NCBI RefSeq assembly: GCF_030272615.1
Contig: NC_081405.1
Location: 612,908,920 to 612,972,919 of the forward strand
DNA: 64,000 bases
Origin: Cryptomeria japonica
Lineage: Eukaryota > Streptophyta > Pinopsida > Cupressales > Cupressaceae
Reading direction: 5' to 3'
Shown here: one piece after another, positions 46,472 to 58,248 of the stretch
Numbering within the stretch: the first letter of the stretch is position 1
Layout of the letters: each line of letters opens with the position of its first letter
Translations under genes and position numbers: made by a program
Notes under the pieces: model-generated
The model's input: only the letters and a program-made list of their open reading frames with translations
What the model was told of the DNA's origin: nothing
Database searches by the model: none

Positions 46472-46493
46472 AAAAAAAAGAGGAAGTGATATA
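46472..46493 (+). promoter_or_regulatory. Probable polypurine tract of element I
   Basis: An A/G-rich run (AAAAAAAAGAGGAAGTGATA) ends where an LTR-type start, TGTAGCATCAATCTC, begins. Confidence 0.6.
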
Positions 46494-47709
46494 TGTAGCA
46501 TCAATCTCAAATAGTTTACAATTCTAGATAAGTGTTTCGTTGATCCTAGTAGCAATAAGGAGGGCACCTCCCCTTTTAATTGATTAGAGATTCTATCTCA
46601 CATACTATTGTCCAAAGTCTCTATTTTGTAAGTGTAAATATAAAGTCCTTACAAAATATTTAGCCAACAAAGTCAAAATCAAGAAATGGTACAAGTCAGC
46701 ATTACATTGGTTTCCACATCAACTAGGAATGAGAACTAACAATTGATATGATTAATAATTCATTTGCAAGGGGTGCGATCTAAAGACAAGATGAAATTCA
46801 TTATATCATGCAAACTTATTAGAAACAATTACAAAGGAGATAAACAAATATGACTATCTAGCCAACAAGGACATAGAAATAATTAAGCAACAAGAAAGTT
46901 AATTAATGGTTACTAAACAAAAGGTTGTGATCTTCTAATAAGTGTGACTTCATATTCCATAGAAGGGAAGAGATTAAAATATGTTAAGAACATAAGTTAA
47001 CTAAGTTCAAAAAAGGTGCAAATAAGTTATGCAATAATAATTACTTAGTCAACAATAGAAGAAGGGAGCGATAATAGGAGAGAAGGCAATGACTATGCTT
47101 AAAATGTGTTAAGGGATTAAAAAAAGTGATTCACAATATCAAAAGTTGTAATTTCTATAACCAAATGGTATGATTTTAAGATAAACATCGATTAAAGATT
47201 ATGAAGTATGACTCTTCAGTTGTAAAGAGATGTGTCCAATTAATGAGGAATTATATGTAGAAGATTGAGGAGAGAGAGAAAGCATCGAATAAATTTATTT
47301 TTATCTTTTATACAATTTAGATCGCTCATGTTGAGTAGTTGGCTTTCGTACTTATCGGTTGCATAAGGAACAATATCTATATTAGAGACATCACCCTCTT
47401 AGTTGCAAGCATATAAATCTTCATTAGGAACAAAAACACATCACTATAAGGTGATATTAGTATTTACACTTGCATACATTCATCATTAAATCAAACATAA
47501 CATCAATCAAGAAGGATTATTGCACGTATTTTCATTAGCATATTAGGAAGAGCAAGTCCACTCGTCATCTGCAAATCATTTAGAGACACATATCTCTATT
47601 TGCACGCACATAAATAATCTATTCATACACAACATTATTTTAGATTATCATACTCAAACATTGATTTCTTGTTTGCTTATTTATTCATATCTAAATCTAA
47701 AATAGTAAG
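46494..47709 (+). mobile_element. Start of 3' LTR of element I, cut by element E
   Basis: TGTAGCATC is the same opening as the D LTR, and it is preceded by a polypurine-like tract. No ORF is present. The LTR end is not seen because E enters at 47709/47710. The matching 5' LTR is not in the window, so this call rests on the terminus and tract alone. Confidence 0.5.
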
Positions 47710-48492
47710 TGTATACAGTGAAAAATGATGATGATAACTATTGTAAAACCATAGAGATTCAACTACAATAAAAACACTAGTTCTACAACCAAACATTCAC
47801 CATACAGCAATGAAGATACCTAAGATCATGTAAATCAACAAAAATAAAACAATATTACCATTCACATGTCAAGTAGGGTTTCAATCTCCATTGTCTCCTA
47901 TCTTCATTGATCGTGTTTGATATATTTGCTCTCAGATTTTATGTGTGCACAAGAGCTCAACAAAGAACAAATTGTGGTTGAAGATGCTTGATCGCAAGAA
48001 AGCTTGATTGCATAAGTATTGATTAGCTGATTAGGATTGATAATGAAAGAGGTATTCTCTTATATAAAATATGCTTTAGAAAATGGAGGGAGAAGATTAA
48101 GAGGTGAAAGAAATAAATGGTCGGCTAGGATTAAAGGGTAGGTAGAAGAAATAATAAAGTAATGAAGGGGGTAGGGAAAGGAGGATTAAAAGATAAGTGA
48201 CATGTGTCATAGAGGAAAAAGATAATGAATTAATTAAATAAATAAAGATTTATTTAATTAATAGAAGCAATGAGGCCAATTAAATAAATAAAAGTATTTA
48301 TTTAATTTAGGAAGAAAGATAATTTAAATAAATTAAAACATATTTAATTAAATGAGAAAAAGGGCTTAGAAAAGGCTAAATGAATTAATTAAATAAATAA
48401 AGATTTATTTAATTAATAAAAGACTTAGGATAAAATAATTAAATAAATAAAAATATTTATTTAATTAAAGAGGACAATTTCAGGTGTCTACA
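47710..48492 (-). mobile_element. 3' LTR of element E (783 bp)
   Basis: It starts TGTAGACACCTGAAATTGTCC at 48492 on the minus strand and aligns with A and B LTRs to the equivalent end at 47710. It has no primer-binding site next to its 3' end and a purine-rich CAAAGAGGTTCAAAA just before its start. Both facts mark it as the 3' LTR rather than a 5' one. Confidence 0.78.
48226..48476 (-). repeat. AT-rich palindrome array in E LTR
   Basis: Five palindromes with AATTAAATAAATAAAGATTT-type arms match the arrangement in the A and B LTRs. Confidence 0.85.
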
Positions 48493-50964
48493 TTTTGAAC
48501 CTCTTTGAGACAATGCAACTTATCGTTCAAAGAAGAAAAACTGATACAAAGTTGCCACGTGCTGGGAATAATATCCCCCTTGAGAGATTGGATGAAAATG
48601 TTTGAAAATATCATAGACAAGCTCTCAATAAGAAAGAAATGTTGGAAAGACTGACAAGAAAAGGACTGACTCAGGGAGTAAGGAATGACACTAGAGACTA
48701 GGAATAAGCAGCCTATATGTATAGGCCACAAGGAAAACATCCTCATTTTCATCCATAACATTTAGAAGATCATAGAAATCAGAGCTTAGAAAGCAGTCGA
48801 CAAAGCAGGAGAGATGGTAGATAGGCTACACAAGTTCAATCACGTTCGATGGTTCCAGAGACTAGACGAGAGATGAGGCCATATAGAGATATATGGCCAC
48901 AGAGGAGACCATACGGGTTGCCAGGGCTATAGGTGTAGGTGACACCACATCAAGGTTTTCTTTTTGCCTCCAGGCCGAGGGTGAGACAACCTACTGGAGG
49001 AACCTCTACTATGCAATAACAACTACGAGTAGAGATAGGAGGGGAGCATCCAGTGGCAGAGTCATGGGTCCACCTGCACCACTAGGAGGACGAGGGGACA
49101 TATGAGGTGATCTAGAGGCGGGTACTTTGAGTGCTCAGATTCCACTGAGGACAGCCGACTCTGAGGGAAGATCATTATCATAGCTCACGAGGATCCCATT
49201 TGTATCAGTTTTTGTATGATGATATAGACACCTTTGGGTGATTTTGTAGCCATATGTGATTTTGACATCATTGTAGATGATCCATTCTTGGGGCAGCTAT
49301 ATGCATGTGTTCCTATGTGATGTTCTATATGCTTTATGATTATATGATGTGATGGCATGATTCTATATGATGATGCATGTTACATGTTTTATTATGATGC
49401 CATGATGCTTATGATACTTAATAAGACGGATATGTACATGATGGAATGCAATATATTTTTGTTCTTTTATGGATTTATATGTATGCTATACTAAAATGCA
49501 CCTAAATGCATGCTTTATGAGTTATTTACATTATGAGATGCATGATGTATATATTTTTGTCTTTTTAAATTTTATATGAGAATGCAAACGTTAATCAATG
49601 ATATATGTAGGATGTGACACTATCATGATATCTAAATGCATGTGCATGATGTGCTAACATGTATTGATGCAGATGGAATCTATATGAAATGCAAATCTTT
49701 TTGGCATGCCATTATACTCAGTCATATGATAGCAGGCTACATGGACTCAGGAAGGGACAATAGAAAAAGGGGATGGAAGGTAGAAGATATGGAAGTGAAA
49801 GAGATTCTTGTGCTATTATCATCATTGAGCTTTATTATGGCAAATAGGTTATGACCATCTAGGTATAGGTTCGACCCAAAAAGTCATTGTACCCATTTGC
49901 ATGGAGATTAGACAATCACAAACAAGGAATGCCCCAGTTCATACTAGACTCACAGTATCCTCATATCCTTGGACAAGCCATAGCCTTACTAAGAGACAAT
50001 CCATAGACACCAAATATAGTAGGTGAATCGTACCCCATCCTCACCTTGCTAGTCAAAGACATCTTGGAGATAGAATCTCTAGTCAAAGACATCCTGAAAA
50101 AGCTAAAAGATATGTCACCTTAAAAGATCAAATCAAAAGAAAACCAAGACTTGACACCAACACACAATGAAATCCTCAAGTTATTTGTGTTTCTTGCCAC
50201 ATATGTTAACATGTTTGATTTGGTTACAATGTTGTTATCCTGATAAAGGACAAATCATGTTGAAAACAATGTTGTTGCCAAAGTTTGCTGAAAGGTTCGA
50301 TTTGTTGAACTCCCATTGCTTCTTGTGTCTCATCTGAAACTAATTGAATCCATGAAATTGATACTTTATTGTGAAGAAGAACAAAACTTTATTGCAGACT
50401 GGCAATGCAAGTGATCTTTTATTGCGGATTATGCACAAAAAGAAGGAGGAATGAAAAGACGATGCTCCTCAAAACATGTGATGCTCAGAGTTCCACTTCC
50501 ATCACTAGATTTAGGATTTTTCCCGTTATAGATTGGACCTGATTTATTATGGAAGGAAAGGGTGAAAAGGGAGATTTATTATGAATGGTAAACTAATCTT
50601 AGGTAGATCAATAACAAGCCATGATGGGAATGGGTAAATTTATTATGAAGGAGTAGGTTCTAAGTGTGTGCAAGATGAAAGGATGAGATTGAATCATAAA
50701 GGAGGGAGGAGAAATGTCTCTACACATGGCATCGGTAACTTAGTTTTGACCATGGTACTTGCCCAGGGCACCACCAAAGTGGTTTTCACCGTTGGATGGA
50801 TTTATTTCTCTTTACTTTTTTTGATTTTATAATTTTTTTGTGTCACAAGGTGCTTGTTTGCCAGGTTTTCACCAAGTAATGATTTTTTTTATTTTTATGA
50901 TTTATTTTGTATTTTTAATATTTTTTTAATTTATTTTGTATTTTTGACAATGGGATATTCTGAA
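48493..50964 (-). other. 3' non-coding region of element E
   Basis: The part 49770-50964 aligns on the minus strand with B 62770-63990 and with A 1-830. The part 48493-49770 has no counterpart visible here and contains many ATGATGCATG-like phrases (49310-49600). A 70-codon plus-strand frame at 48893-49105 shows no known motif. I see no gene. Confidence 0.6.
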
Positions 50965-52173
50965 AGACTATGTGTAAAACCTACGAAGGTGCATGCTATT
51001 GATAGGATCCTCCAAAGGTTCTCCATATGGTGTTGAGAGCTAACATGTACCTGATCCATAAACTACAATGATGATGTAAGGACCAAGCCAATTTGGTTCG
51101 AACATACCCTTCTTTTCTCTGTCTTGCTGATTTTTAGAATTTTATCTGAGAACTAAGTTACCCACCTCAAATGTGTGAGGATTTACCTTATGATTGTAGT
51201 TGTGACTCATTATTTGTTGATATGGTTTGAGATGATTAAAAGCAGTTTATCGATGGTCATCCAATAATTATAGATCTTGTAAGCGAGAGACCCTGTAATC
51301 TTCATCATTGATTAGATTGCATAAAGAGACTCTCAGGGATGCTAACTCGACCTCAATAGGCAAGATAGCTTTGACACTATAGACAAGTGAATAAGGTGTA
51401 GCTCCAGTAGGTCTAAGAACACATGCGGTAGGCCCAAAGTGTAGGGCTAAGTTGGATATGCCAGTTATGACCAACGTCATCGACTGCCTTTTTAAGGATT
51501 TTAAGGATAGTTTTATTAGACGCCTCAACTTGACCATTGCCTTGGGGATAATATGGGGTGGAAAAGAGATGATGAATATGGAAACAATCAGAAAGCTCAT
51601 GAAACATCCTATTTTTTGAAAGGACATTCATTATCTGTGACAATGGAAAGGGGAACACTGTAGCGAAAAATGATATAATTAAGGATAAAAGTTGCTATCT
51701 TCTTTTCGATGACTTGGGTGAGTGAAACAACTTCAATCCATTTAAAAAAATATTTTGTGGCTATGATAATTAATTTATGGCTATTGGAAGAGGGAGGGTG
51801 AATCTTACCTACGAGATCGAGTCCCCATTGGCAAAAGGGCCATGGAGTATCGATTGGATGAAGTTCCTGCACTAGTGCATGAATAAGGTCTCCATGAATC
51901 TGATATTGCTTACACTTTTTGACAAATTGAACCTCTAGAGTGAGCTCCACATATACCTTTGTGAACCTCACGCCACGCAATTTGATCTTCATCACTTTCT
52001 AAGAATTTAAGAAGAGTACCATCTAGACCTTGACGATAAAGGGTATCGCCTAAGATGACATATCGGGAGGATTGACAAATGAAGGTACGACATTGATTGT
52101 TGGAAAGGTCGGGTGGAAGAATATTGTCACAGAGGTAAGTGAAAATGGCACTGTACCAAGGGGAATTAGGACC
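50965..52173 (-). pseudogene. Integrase of element E, frameshifted and truncated by B
   Basis: From 52173 down it reads as Tat-type integrase. LPPDLSNNQ is near 52117-52091. An LYRQGLDGTLL segment precedes an HKGICGAH zinc-binding half. Then come KKCKQYQIHG, WGLDLVGKI (first catalytic Asp), VTDNECPF (second Asp), [15 protein letters not shown] (catalytic Glu) and the C-terminal EPNWLGPYI and MHLRRFYT tail near 50965. Three frames are needed (shifts near 52000, 51650 and 51620). Both Asp and the Glu are still encoded, but one zinc-binding Cys is Tyr (CKQY), as in B. The protein would insert cDNA into chromosomes. This copy is dead. Confidence 0.85.
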
Positions 52174-52195
52174 TGTAGACACCTAAAATTGTCTT

Positions 52196-52440
52196 GTCTA
52201 ATTAAATAAATATCTTTATTTATTTAATCATTTTAATCCTAATTCTTCTATTAATTGAATAAATCTTTATTTATTTAATTAATTCATTTATCCTTTTTTA
52301 CCCTTATTTATCATTTAAATAAATACATTTATTTATTTAAATTATTCTTTTTCCTAAATTAAATATATACTTTTATTTATTTAATTGATCCCACTTCTTC
52401 TAGTAATTAAATAAATCTTTATTTATTTAATTAATTCACT
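52196..52440 (+). repeat. AT-rich palindrome array in B LTR
   Basis: Five palindromes lie at about 52199-52229, 52249-52284, 52313-52343, 52356-52387 and 52401-52437, with arms such as TTAAATAAAT and ATTTATTTAA. Confidence 0.88.
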
Positions 52441-52598
52441 AGCCTTTTCCACCCATGACACGTGTAATTCATCTCTTAATTCCTACACTACCTACCCTAT
52501 TATTATTTTCTTATTTCCTCTACCTACCCTCCAATCATAGCCGACCATTTATCTTTTACACCTCTCAATCTTATCCCTCCATTTCTTATAGTGTCTTC

Positions 52599-52607
52599 TA
52601 TATAAGG
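52599..52607 (+). promoter_or_regulatory. TATA box of B LTR
   Basis: TATATAAGG lies about 340 bp before the LTR end. A related box is at the same relative place in A (about 7875) and E (about 48060). Confidence 0.7.
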
Positions 52608-52948
52608 GGATGCTTCCTTCATTATCAACCCTAACTCCTGGACTAGCATTTGAACTTTCATATGTGATCAAGCCTACTTGCAACCAAATTTACGTTCTTT
52701 GTTGAGCTATTGTGCACACATAAAATCTAAGAGCAAATATATCAAGTAAGATCAATGGAGATAGGAAGAATGGAGATTCAAACCCTATTGGACATGTGAT
52801 GGTATCATCTTTGTGATTTTGTTGATTTACATTGTCTTAGGTAATCTTCATATGTTATGGTGGATCTTTGTGGTTGTTAGGCTAGGGTTTTGTGGTTGAA
52901 TTCACTTAGTCTTTCAATATTGTTATTCCATTTTTACCATAAACATTT

Positions 52949-52966
52949 TGGCACGCTCGGTGGGAC
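52949..52966 (+). promoter_or_regulatory. Primer-binding site of element B
   Basis: TGGCACGCTCGGTGGGAC lies three bases after the LTR. A has nearly the same sequence and G a shorter variant. Confidence 0.78.
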
Positions 52967-53059
52967 CCTTGTCCCTTTTGCATTTAACATGTTTATTACA
53001 GATTTTGTGTTTTTGAAGTTGCAGATCTGATACTTTCCGACAACATTTCAAAATTTTCA

Positions 53060-53362
53060 CGTCTGTGCATATCAGAACCGTGTTTTTTTCTTTTTTGTCG
53101 TGTATGTGATCTCTATAATCGCATCTGTGTTCGACATTATTTTATCTTTTTTGCAGATTGCAGGGTCGTGTCTGTGTTCTCGAATCGCGTCTGTGCATCT
53201 TTCAGCCCCATCTGTGTTTTGGAACCATGTTTGTGTTGCCTAGGCATGTCTGCGAGGGTTTTATGCGTGTCTATGATCTTTGATCGCGTCTGCGAGGGTT
53301 TTAGGCGCGTCTATGATCTTTGATCATGTCTGTGTTAGGTTTAATCACGTTTGTGTTTCTGA
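53060..53362 (+). repeat. About 20-bp CGTCTGTG minisatellite in B leader, block 1
   Basis: Around twelve diverged copies of CRYGTCTGTG plus about ten variable bases occur, roughly every 18-22 bp. Variants include CGCGTCTGCGAGGGTTTTA and CGCGTCTATGATCTTTGA. No ORF is supported. Confidence 0.8.
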
Positions 53363-53639
53363 TTTTGAAATTTTCGGTTTTTGTTCTAGTTTTAAGGCTT
53401 TATTTTGTCATTTTGATTTCAGATCTGGTTTATTCGGGCTGACAACTTGTGATCTAGCTAACAAATTGGTGCAACTTGTCCTTGAAGCAACACGTCTTGT
53501 TGAAGGCTCCCTTTTCACAAAGTCTTTTTGGATCTAAAATTTACCTAACTTGTGTGCTTGCAGGAGGGGGTATTATTGCAAAACTACTAACAGATCTTTG
53601 TGGCAATTTTGGCAAGATTTTTTGATCTTCATTTGTGTG

Positions 53640-54310
53640 CCTTGTTTTCATAGACTAGAAAACTTCAATTAGTGCACTAAAATTGAACCAGTGTCTTTTG
53701 TGTCTTGAGCAATAGGCTCTTTTTGTTTAATCTCTAGAGGGCCTATCTCCCCGTGTGGTCATTAGGACTACTAGTGAGGAGAGAACGACCCAAGTGGTAG
53801 TGAGGAAAACCCGCCTATTCCAAACCACTATAAATAACTGTATCTATGGTGAAAGCCATGGGTAACATGTGTTGATTAGTTCATACCGACACTATGTCTC
53901 CCCATAAACCCGTTTGATCAAATTTATTTGATCAGTTGTAGGGTGTAACCCCTACTGGCTGGGAGCCTTCTATATTTACAGAGCTGAAAGTGCCGCATGT
54001 ATGGTTATACAAGCGGATGCCCTTACTAGCACCTTTTTGTTTTAGAAAGCCAAAATCATTCTAGTTGTTGGGGCAGGAGGTCGAACCTTTGGAGCGGCCC
54101 ACACACATACGGTTCTTAGTAGAGATACAAAGTTCTCCATAGGGAGTTTTCATGGGGGACTGATGCTTGGCTGCCCCAGAGAAGTGAGTGCTAAGGGTGG
54201 AGCCAGTGGGGTCAAGCATCTAAGTATCCGCTCTGAAAAGTGTAGCCTCAGGGGAAACCCCATGTGGGATCAAAAACTATTGTCTTGGCCAAACATAAGA
54301 ATTGTGCTTG
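53640..54310 (+). other. Conserved GC-richer leader segment of element B
   Basis: It aligns closely with A 5690-6330 in reverse and more loosely with G 25640-24960. Palindromic pieces include GATCAAATTTATTTGATC at 53917-53934. It is non-coding in the sense direction and lies between two minisatellite blocks and upstream of gag. Packaging signal, translation control or dimerisation are possible roles, but none is shown. Confidence 0.7.
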
Positions 54311-54539
54311 TCTTATTTTAAATATTCAAACATTCAAAGATCAAACATCAAAACATTGTGTCTTTTGTGTCTTCAAGTGTATGAAAAACATTGTTACATC
54401 AAACAACACACTTTTCTTTGAGTCATTTTGAGTCTAAACACTTGCAAACATTGAGTCCTCTTGTCATGGAAAAACAGTCAAAAAATTAAGATTTGGTCAA
54501 AACAACAACTTTACAAAATTGAAAAAATTGCACTCAGTT

Positions 54540-54735
54540 TCTAGAAATGCGTCTATGTATGACAGAAACACGTCTGTGTCATTTAACCGAATCTGTGAAG
54601 TACAAAAACACGTCCGTGTTATCCTAAAGAAAATTGCATTCATAAAATCTTAGAAACGCGTTTGTGCAGTGTTCAACCACGTCTATGTCATTTAACCGCA
54701 TCTGTGAAGTATACAGGCACATCTGTGTTCAGTAT
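54540..54735 (+). repeat. CGTCTGTG minisatellite in B leader, block 2
   Basis: This is a second block of the same motif family, with CACGTCTGTGTCATTTAACC-like units and about nine copies. Confidence 0.75.
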
Positions 54736-55218
54736 TGGGAAAATTTACAGTCTAGCAAACAAGAGCAATTAGTTTTAGAATTCTCGAGATTCCTAGGTTA
54801 TTTCTCCGGGTTTTTGTCTAGCATTCAACCTATCTTTGGTTCTCACAAAGTTCATCATTGCTTTACACCTTGCATTACATTCACATTTGTCTAAACCTGA
54901 GTCAAAAGTTCACTTGCTTGTTCGCATCTTAATTTGTCAACACAATACATACAACAACATTTTGCTAAGTGGTCCCTCATCAAGGTCTATCACCTTTGGG
55001 TCTCATTTGGTCTTACTTAGAGTCAAGGTCAACTTACCTCATCAAGAGAAACTATCATCTCTTTGGAAGCCATACCTACTCTACTACATACATACTTGGT
55101 CTTACACTTGGGACATTGCAAGTACACCTCAGATTCATTTACATTCCATCCAACTCATGGTCTTCCATACTCTTTCCATTTTCATCCAGTCTCACACATC
55201 TTGGTCAAGACCTAATTC

Positions 55219-56946
55219 ATGGTTGAAACCCATTCCCAAAAATCTAGGAGAGAAGCTAAAGAGGCTCAAGATTTTGCAAACATGAGTGCCTATGAGTATG
55301 ACAACAATATCTTTTTGAATTCTGATCACAACACATTACTTGAAATGGACACTTATAGAAACACTCAGAATGTTGAGAACATAGATAATACAAACAACAA
55401 TGATACACACAATGAAAATATGGACAACTTTTCAATACATTCAACAGAAGTGGAAGACTCTATTATGGATCCCCATTTTAATAGATTGGCTGAGGAGACC
55501 ATGAGAAGAGATAGACAATGTTTTCTACAAGTGATGGCACAAAGTGGAGCCAAGATACCTCATGATTTTGATATGTCTCAAATTATGGAAAATCGACCTA
55601 TGCAAGAAACTCAAATCAACATGGATCAAAGGAGGCCTAATAGTGGAGGTACTAGAGGACCACATTTTGTTCCTGAGCCACCCTCATCCTTGTTTCAAAA
55701 AATTGAGGTCCCAAATACACATGGTCAAGCTTATGATACTCATGAAGAATTCCATCTACGCAAACCATTATGGAAGTCTTATGCAGATAAATACACTCAA
55801 TCACATACCAATGCTAAGGACCAACCTTCAAAACAATTGGATATCTCAAGGCAGGCTCAAAATTTGGACACCAAGAAACCCTGTGTCAAATTTGGGGGCA
55901 ACGCACTAGAAAAAATTCATGACATGCCTGTGAAATATGATATACATGGACAAAGAAAATATTCCATTCCTCACTATGACTCTATACCAGTTGGTTCCTA
56001 TACGCAGTATCATTATAGACCTCCTCCATATGAGCACATTTACGATCAATATCAAGCGTACATGCAGTATCCTCCTCCTCCACCAGGTGGCTCAAGTATG
56101 GGATATGGTCCAAGAAGTCGATCTCCACCTAAGAACAATTTGGAACAACAAATTAAGGACTTACAAAAGAAAATGGAGGATAGAAATACACCAAAGCCAA
56201 CTTACACAATGAGAGATATATGTCCCTATCCATTTGACAAAAGCATTCCAATGCCTCCATTTCCTACACATTTTATGACACCAAAGTTTGATAAGTACAG
56301 AGGTAAAGGGGATCTTAAGGCACATATAAGACAACTTTTCACATCTTGCATTGAAGTAGCAACAGAAGAGATATATTTGATGAGATTATTCCCACAAAGC
56401 TTAGGTGATCAAGCTATGGAATGGTTCTCCCAAATTCCACCTGGAATTAAGTCATGGGGTGACTTAGTAGAGACATTTATCCAACATTTCTTATACAACA
56501 TAGAGACAAATATATCAGTTACCACTTTGTGCAACACCAAGAAAAAGGATGGGGAGTCTTTTTCATCATTCCTACAAAGATGGAGGAATTTAGCCAGTAG
56601 ATGCTCTTGTGAAATTCCACAAAAACAAATGGTAGAGATGTTCACCCAAAATGTTAACAAAGACATTGGTTATGATTTGAGAAAATCTTGTTTGTCCACC
56701 TTCAAGGACGTCATTGAGAAAGGCTTAGCAACAAAGAAGGTCTTAATTGAACAAAGAGTCATTAAGATATTTAAAGAAAACAAAGAGGATTTTAAAGAAA
56801 AGGACAAGCCACGATTTTGGAATAAAAACAAGAACACAGTCAATGATGTTGTTGTCGATGCTAACACAGTGAGACCCAAAATCATTCTTTATGGATCAGG
56901 CTCTACAAACAATCAAGTGAATAATCAAACAACTTCAAAACCATGA
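55219..56946 (+). CDS. Gag of element B, first 575 residues, intact to a stop
   Basis: This is an open Gag frame. Residues 1-110 are acidic and Asn-rich. A Pro/Tyr-rich segment lies around residues 265-300. A predicted coiled coil follows (NNLEQQIKDLQKKMED, near 308-323). The retrotransposon Gag domain spans about 370-520, with EEIYLMRLFPQSL, AMEWFSQIPPGIKSW and ESFSSFLQRW. The start at 55219 is the first Met after the leader, and A Gag begins at the matching codon. The stop at 56944-56946 separates it from the knuckle and protease, which continue in the same frame. The stop is absent at the matching place in A, so it looks like a mutation. Gag would form the particle that houses reverse transcription. 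Confidence 0.85.
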   Translation: MVETHSQKSRREAKEAQDFANMSAYEYDNNIFLNSDHNTLLEMDTYRNTQNVENIDNTNNNDTHNENMDNFSIHSTEVEDSIMDPHFNRLAEETMRRDRQCFLQVMAQSGAKIPHDFDMSQIMENRPMQETQINMDQRRPNSGGTRGPHFVPEPPSSLFQKIEVPNTHGQAYDTHEEFHLRKPLWKSYADKYTQSHTNAKDQPSKQLDISRQAQNLDTKKPCVKFGGNALEKIHDMPVKYDIHGQRKYSIPHYDSIPVGSYTQYHYRPPPYEHIYDQYQAYMQYPPPPPGGSSMGYGPRSRSPPKNNLEQQIKDLQKKMEDRNTPKPTYTMRDICPYPFDKSIPMPPFPTHFMTPKFDKYRGKGDLKAHIRQLFTSCIEVATEEIYLMRLFPQSLGDQAMEWFSQIPPGIKSWGDLVETFIQHFLYNIETNISVTTLCNTKKKDGESFSSFLQRWRNLASRCSCEIPQKQMVEMFTQNVNKDIGYDLRKSCLSTFKDVIEKGLATKKVLIEQRVIKIFKENKEDFKEKDKPRFWNKNKNTVNDVVVDANTVRPKIILYGSGSTNNQVNNQTTSKP

Positions 56947-58248
56947 AGGAAATACACCCCTTTGGGAGAACCACTTGAATCAAATTTCAAGAAGCTAGTG
57001 GAAAACAAGATAATAACAATTCCTGATAATCCTCCATATGAGCCAAAGGTCAAACCAAATTGGTGGAATGATGATGAGTACTGCGGATATCACAAAAGAA
57101 AGGAACATAAAACAGGAAATTGTCATCGGCTAAAGAACATTATACAAGATCTTATTGATAGAGGAGACATTGAGATAGAAGGACATTCATCCAATCAAGA
57201 ACATGAGATGTTTAAGGACCCATTCCCTAAACATGACAAAGGAAAAGCCAAAACCATAGATGAGAAGACTAACTATACCATAGCATCCTATAACTTTGAT
57301 TCAACTGTTAATCACATTTTGATGGACAATTATGTCTCTACCATTATCATAAAGGACAAAATGCTTGAAAGTTCTACCCAAAGACCCAAAGTTATCCTAA
57401 AATAAATTGGATCTTCTTCTGAACCTACCTTTGAATGTAATGTCACAACTCATCGAGGTAAGGTCACTTTGCAAGGTGATCCAACTAAAACCATTGCTTC
57501 CTCATCAACCAAACTAGAGTACGATCTAGTAGAACATTTAGGGAGGACGCCCACGGTTATCTCCATCCTAGAGCTTTTACGCATATCCCCCACACATAAA
57601 GCCATTCTTGACAAAACTTTGAGAGAAAGCTCTGTCCCCACTGATCTGAACATGGACCAGTTTCAAGCCATGGTGGGATACCTTTCCGTTCCATATTTCC
57701 TTACATTCACTGAAGCTGATGACGCCTCTGTAAGCCAACTACATAATGCACCTTTACACATTGAAACCTTCCTATACAAACATTGAATAAAATGAGTCCT
57801 GATAGATGGAGGAGTTGGTCTCAATATATGTACTTTGAACACAATAATACAATTGGGATATTCAAATAAAGTTGTGAATGCTAAAAACAAAATTACCATC
57901 AAAGCATATGATGATGAAGAGTGTTCATCGAAAGGCATAGTCACCTTGCCTCTCAGAGTTGGGCCAGTTATGAAGGATGTGGTTTTTTAAGTCCTAGACC
58001 TCGATCTCACATACAACATATTACTAGGATGTCCATGGATTCATGAGATGAGAGCAGTCCCATCTACATACCGTCAATGCATTAAATTTCCTCATAATGG
58101 AGTTGAAGTAATAGTTAATGGTGATCCTAATACATTTATATACTGCAATAACTTGAAACCAAAAGCAGAGACAATAATTCCAATTAATAGAGAGGCTATC
58201 CCATCTTCAGCATATGTTGACCCTCAATCATTAAAACCTTCAACATAA
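56947..58248 (+). pseudogene. Gag knuckle and protease of element B, with stops
   Basis: It lies in the same frame as gag. The CHHC knuckle CGYHKRKEHKTGNC is at 57082-57123. Stops follow at 57403, 57784, 57793 and 57988. The protease active site reads LIDGGVG, with the Asp codon at 57805-57807. A has DGGA at this place, so the small residue after DGG is changed to Val. The NILLGCPWIHE motif is near 58015-58045. Retropepsin cleaves the polyprotein. This copy is inactive because of stops alone. Confidence 0.85.

Larger units (their letters stand above)
47710..52173 (-). mobile_element. Element E: Tat-like Ty3/gypsy copy, interrupted by B
   Basis: On the minus strand, integrase codons (52173-50965) are followed by the 3' non-coding region and an LTR (48492-47710). 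The layout and sequence parallel B and A. B sits in the integrase at 52173/52174, with GGACC (52169-52173) as the candidate target duplication. The 5' part of E must lie to the right of B, outside the window. Confidence 0.8.
52174..52945 (+). mobile_element. 5' LTR of element B (772 bp)
   Basis: It starts TGTAGACACCTAAAATTG and ends CCATAAACA. The AT palindrome array occupies 52196-52440 and a TATA box TATATAAGG lies at 52599-52607. The remainder up to 52945 would be leader RNA. It aligns with A and E LTRs over its full length. Confidence 0.92.

Noticed and set aside
48893-49105. 70-aa ORF in E 3' region as a host gene fragment
   Set aside because: No motif, no homologue in the window and no supporting context.
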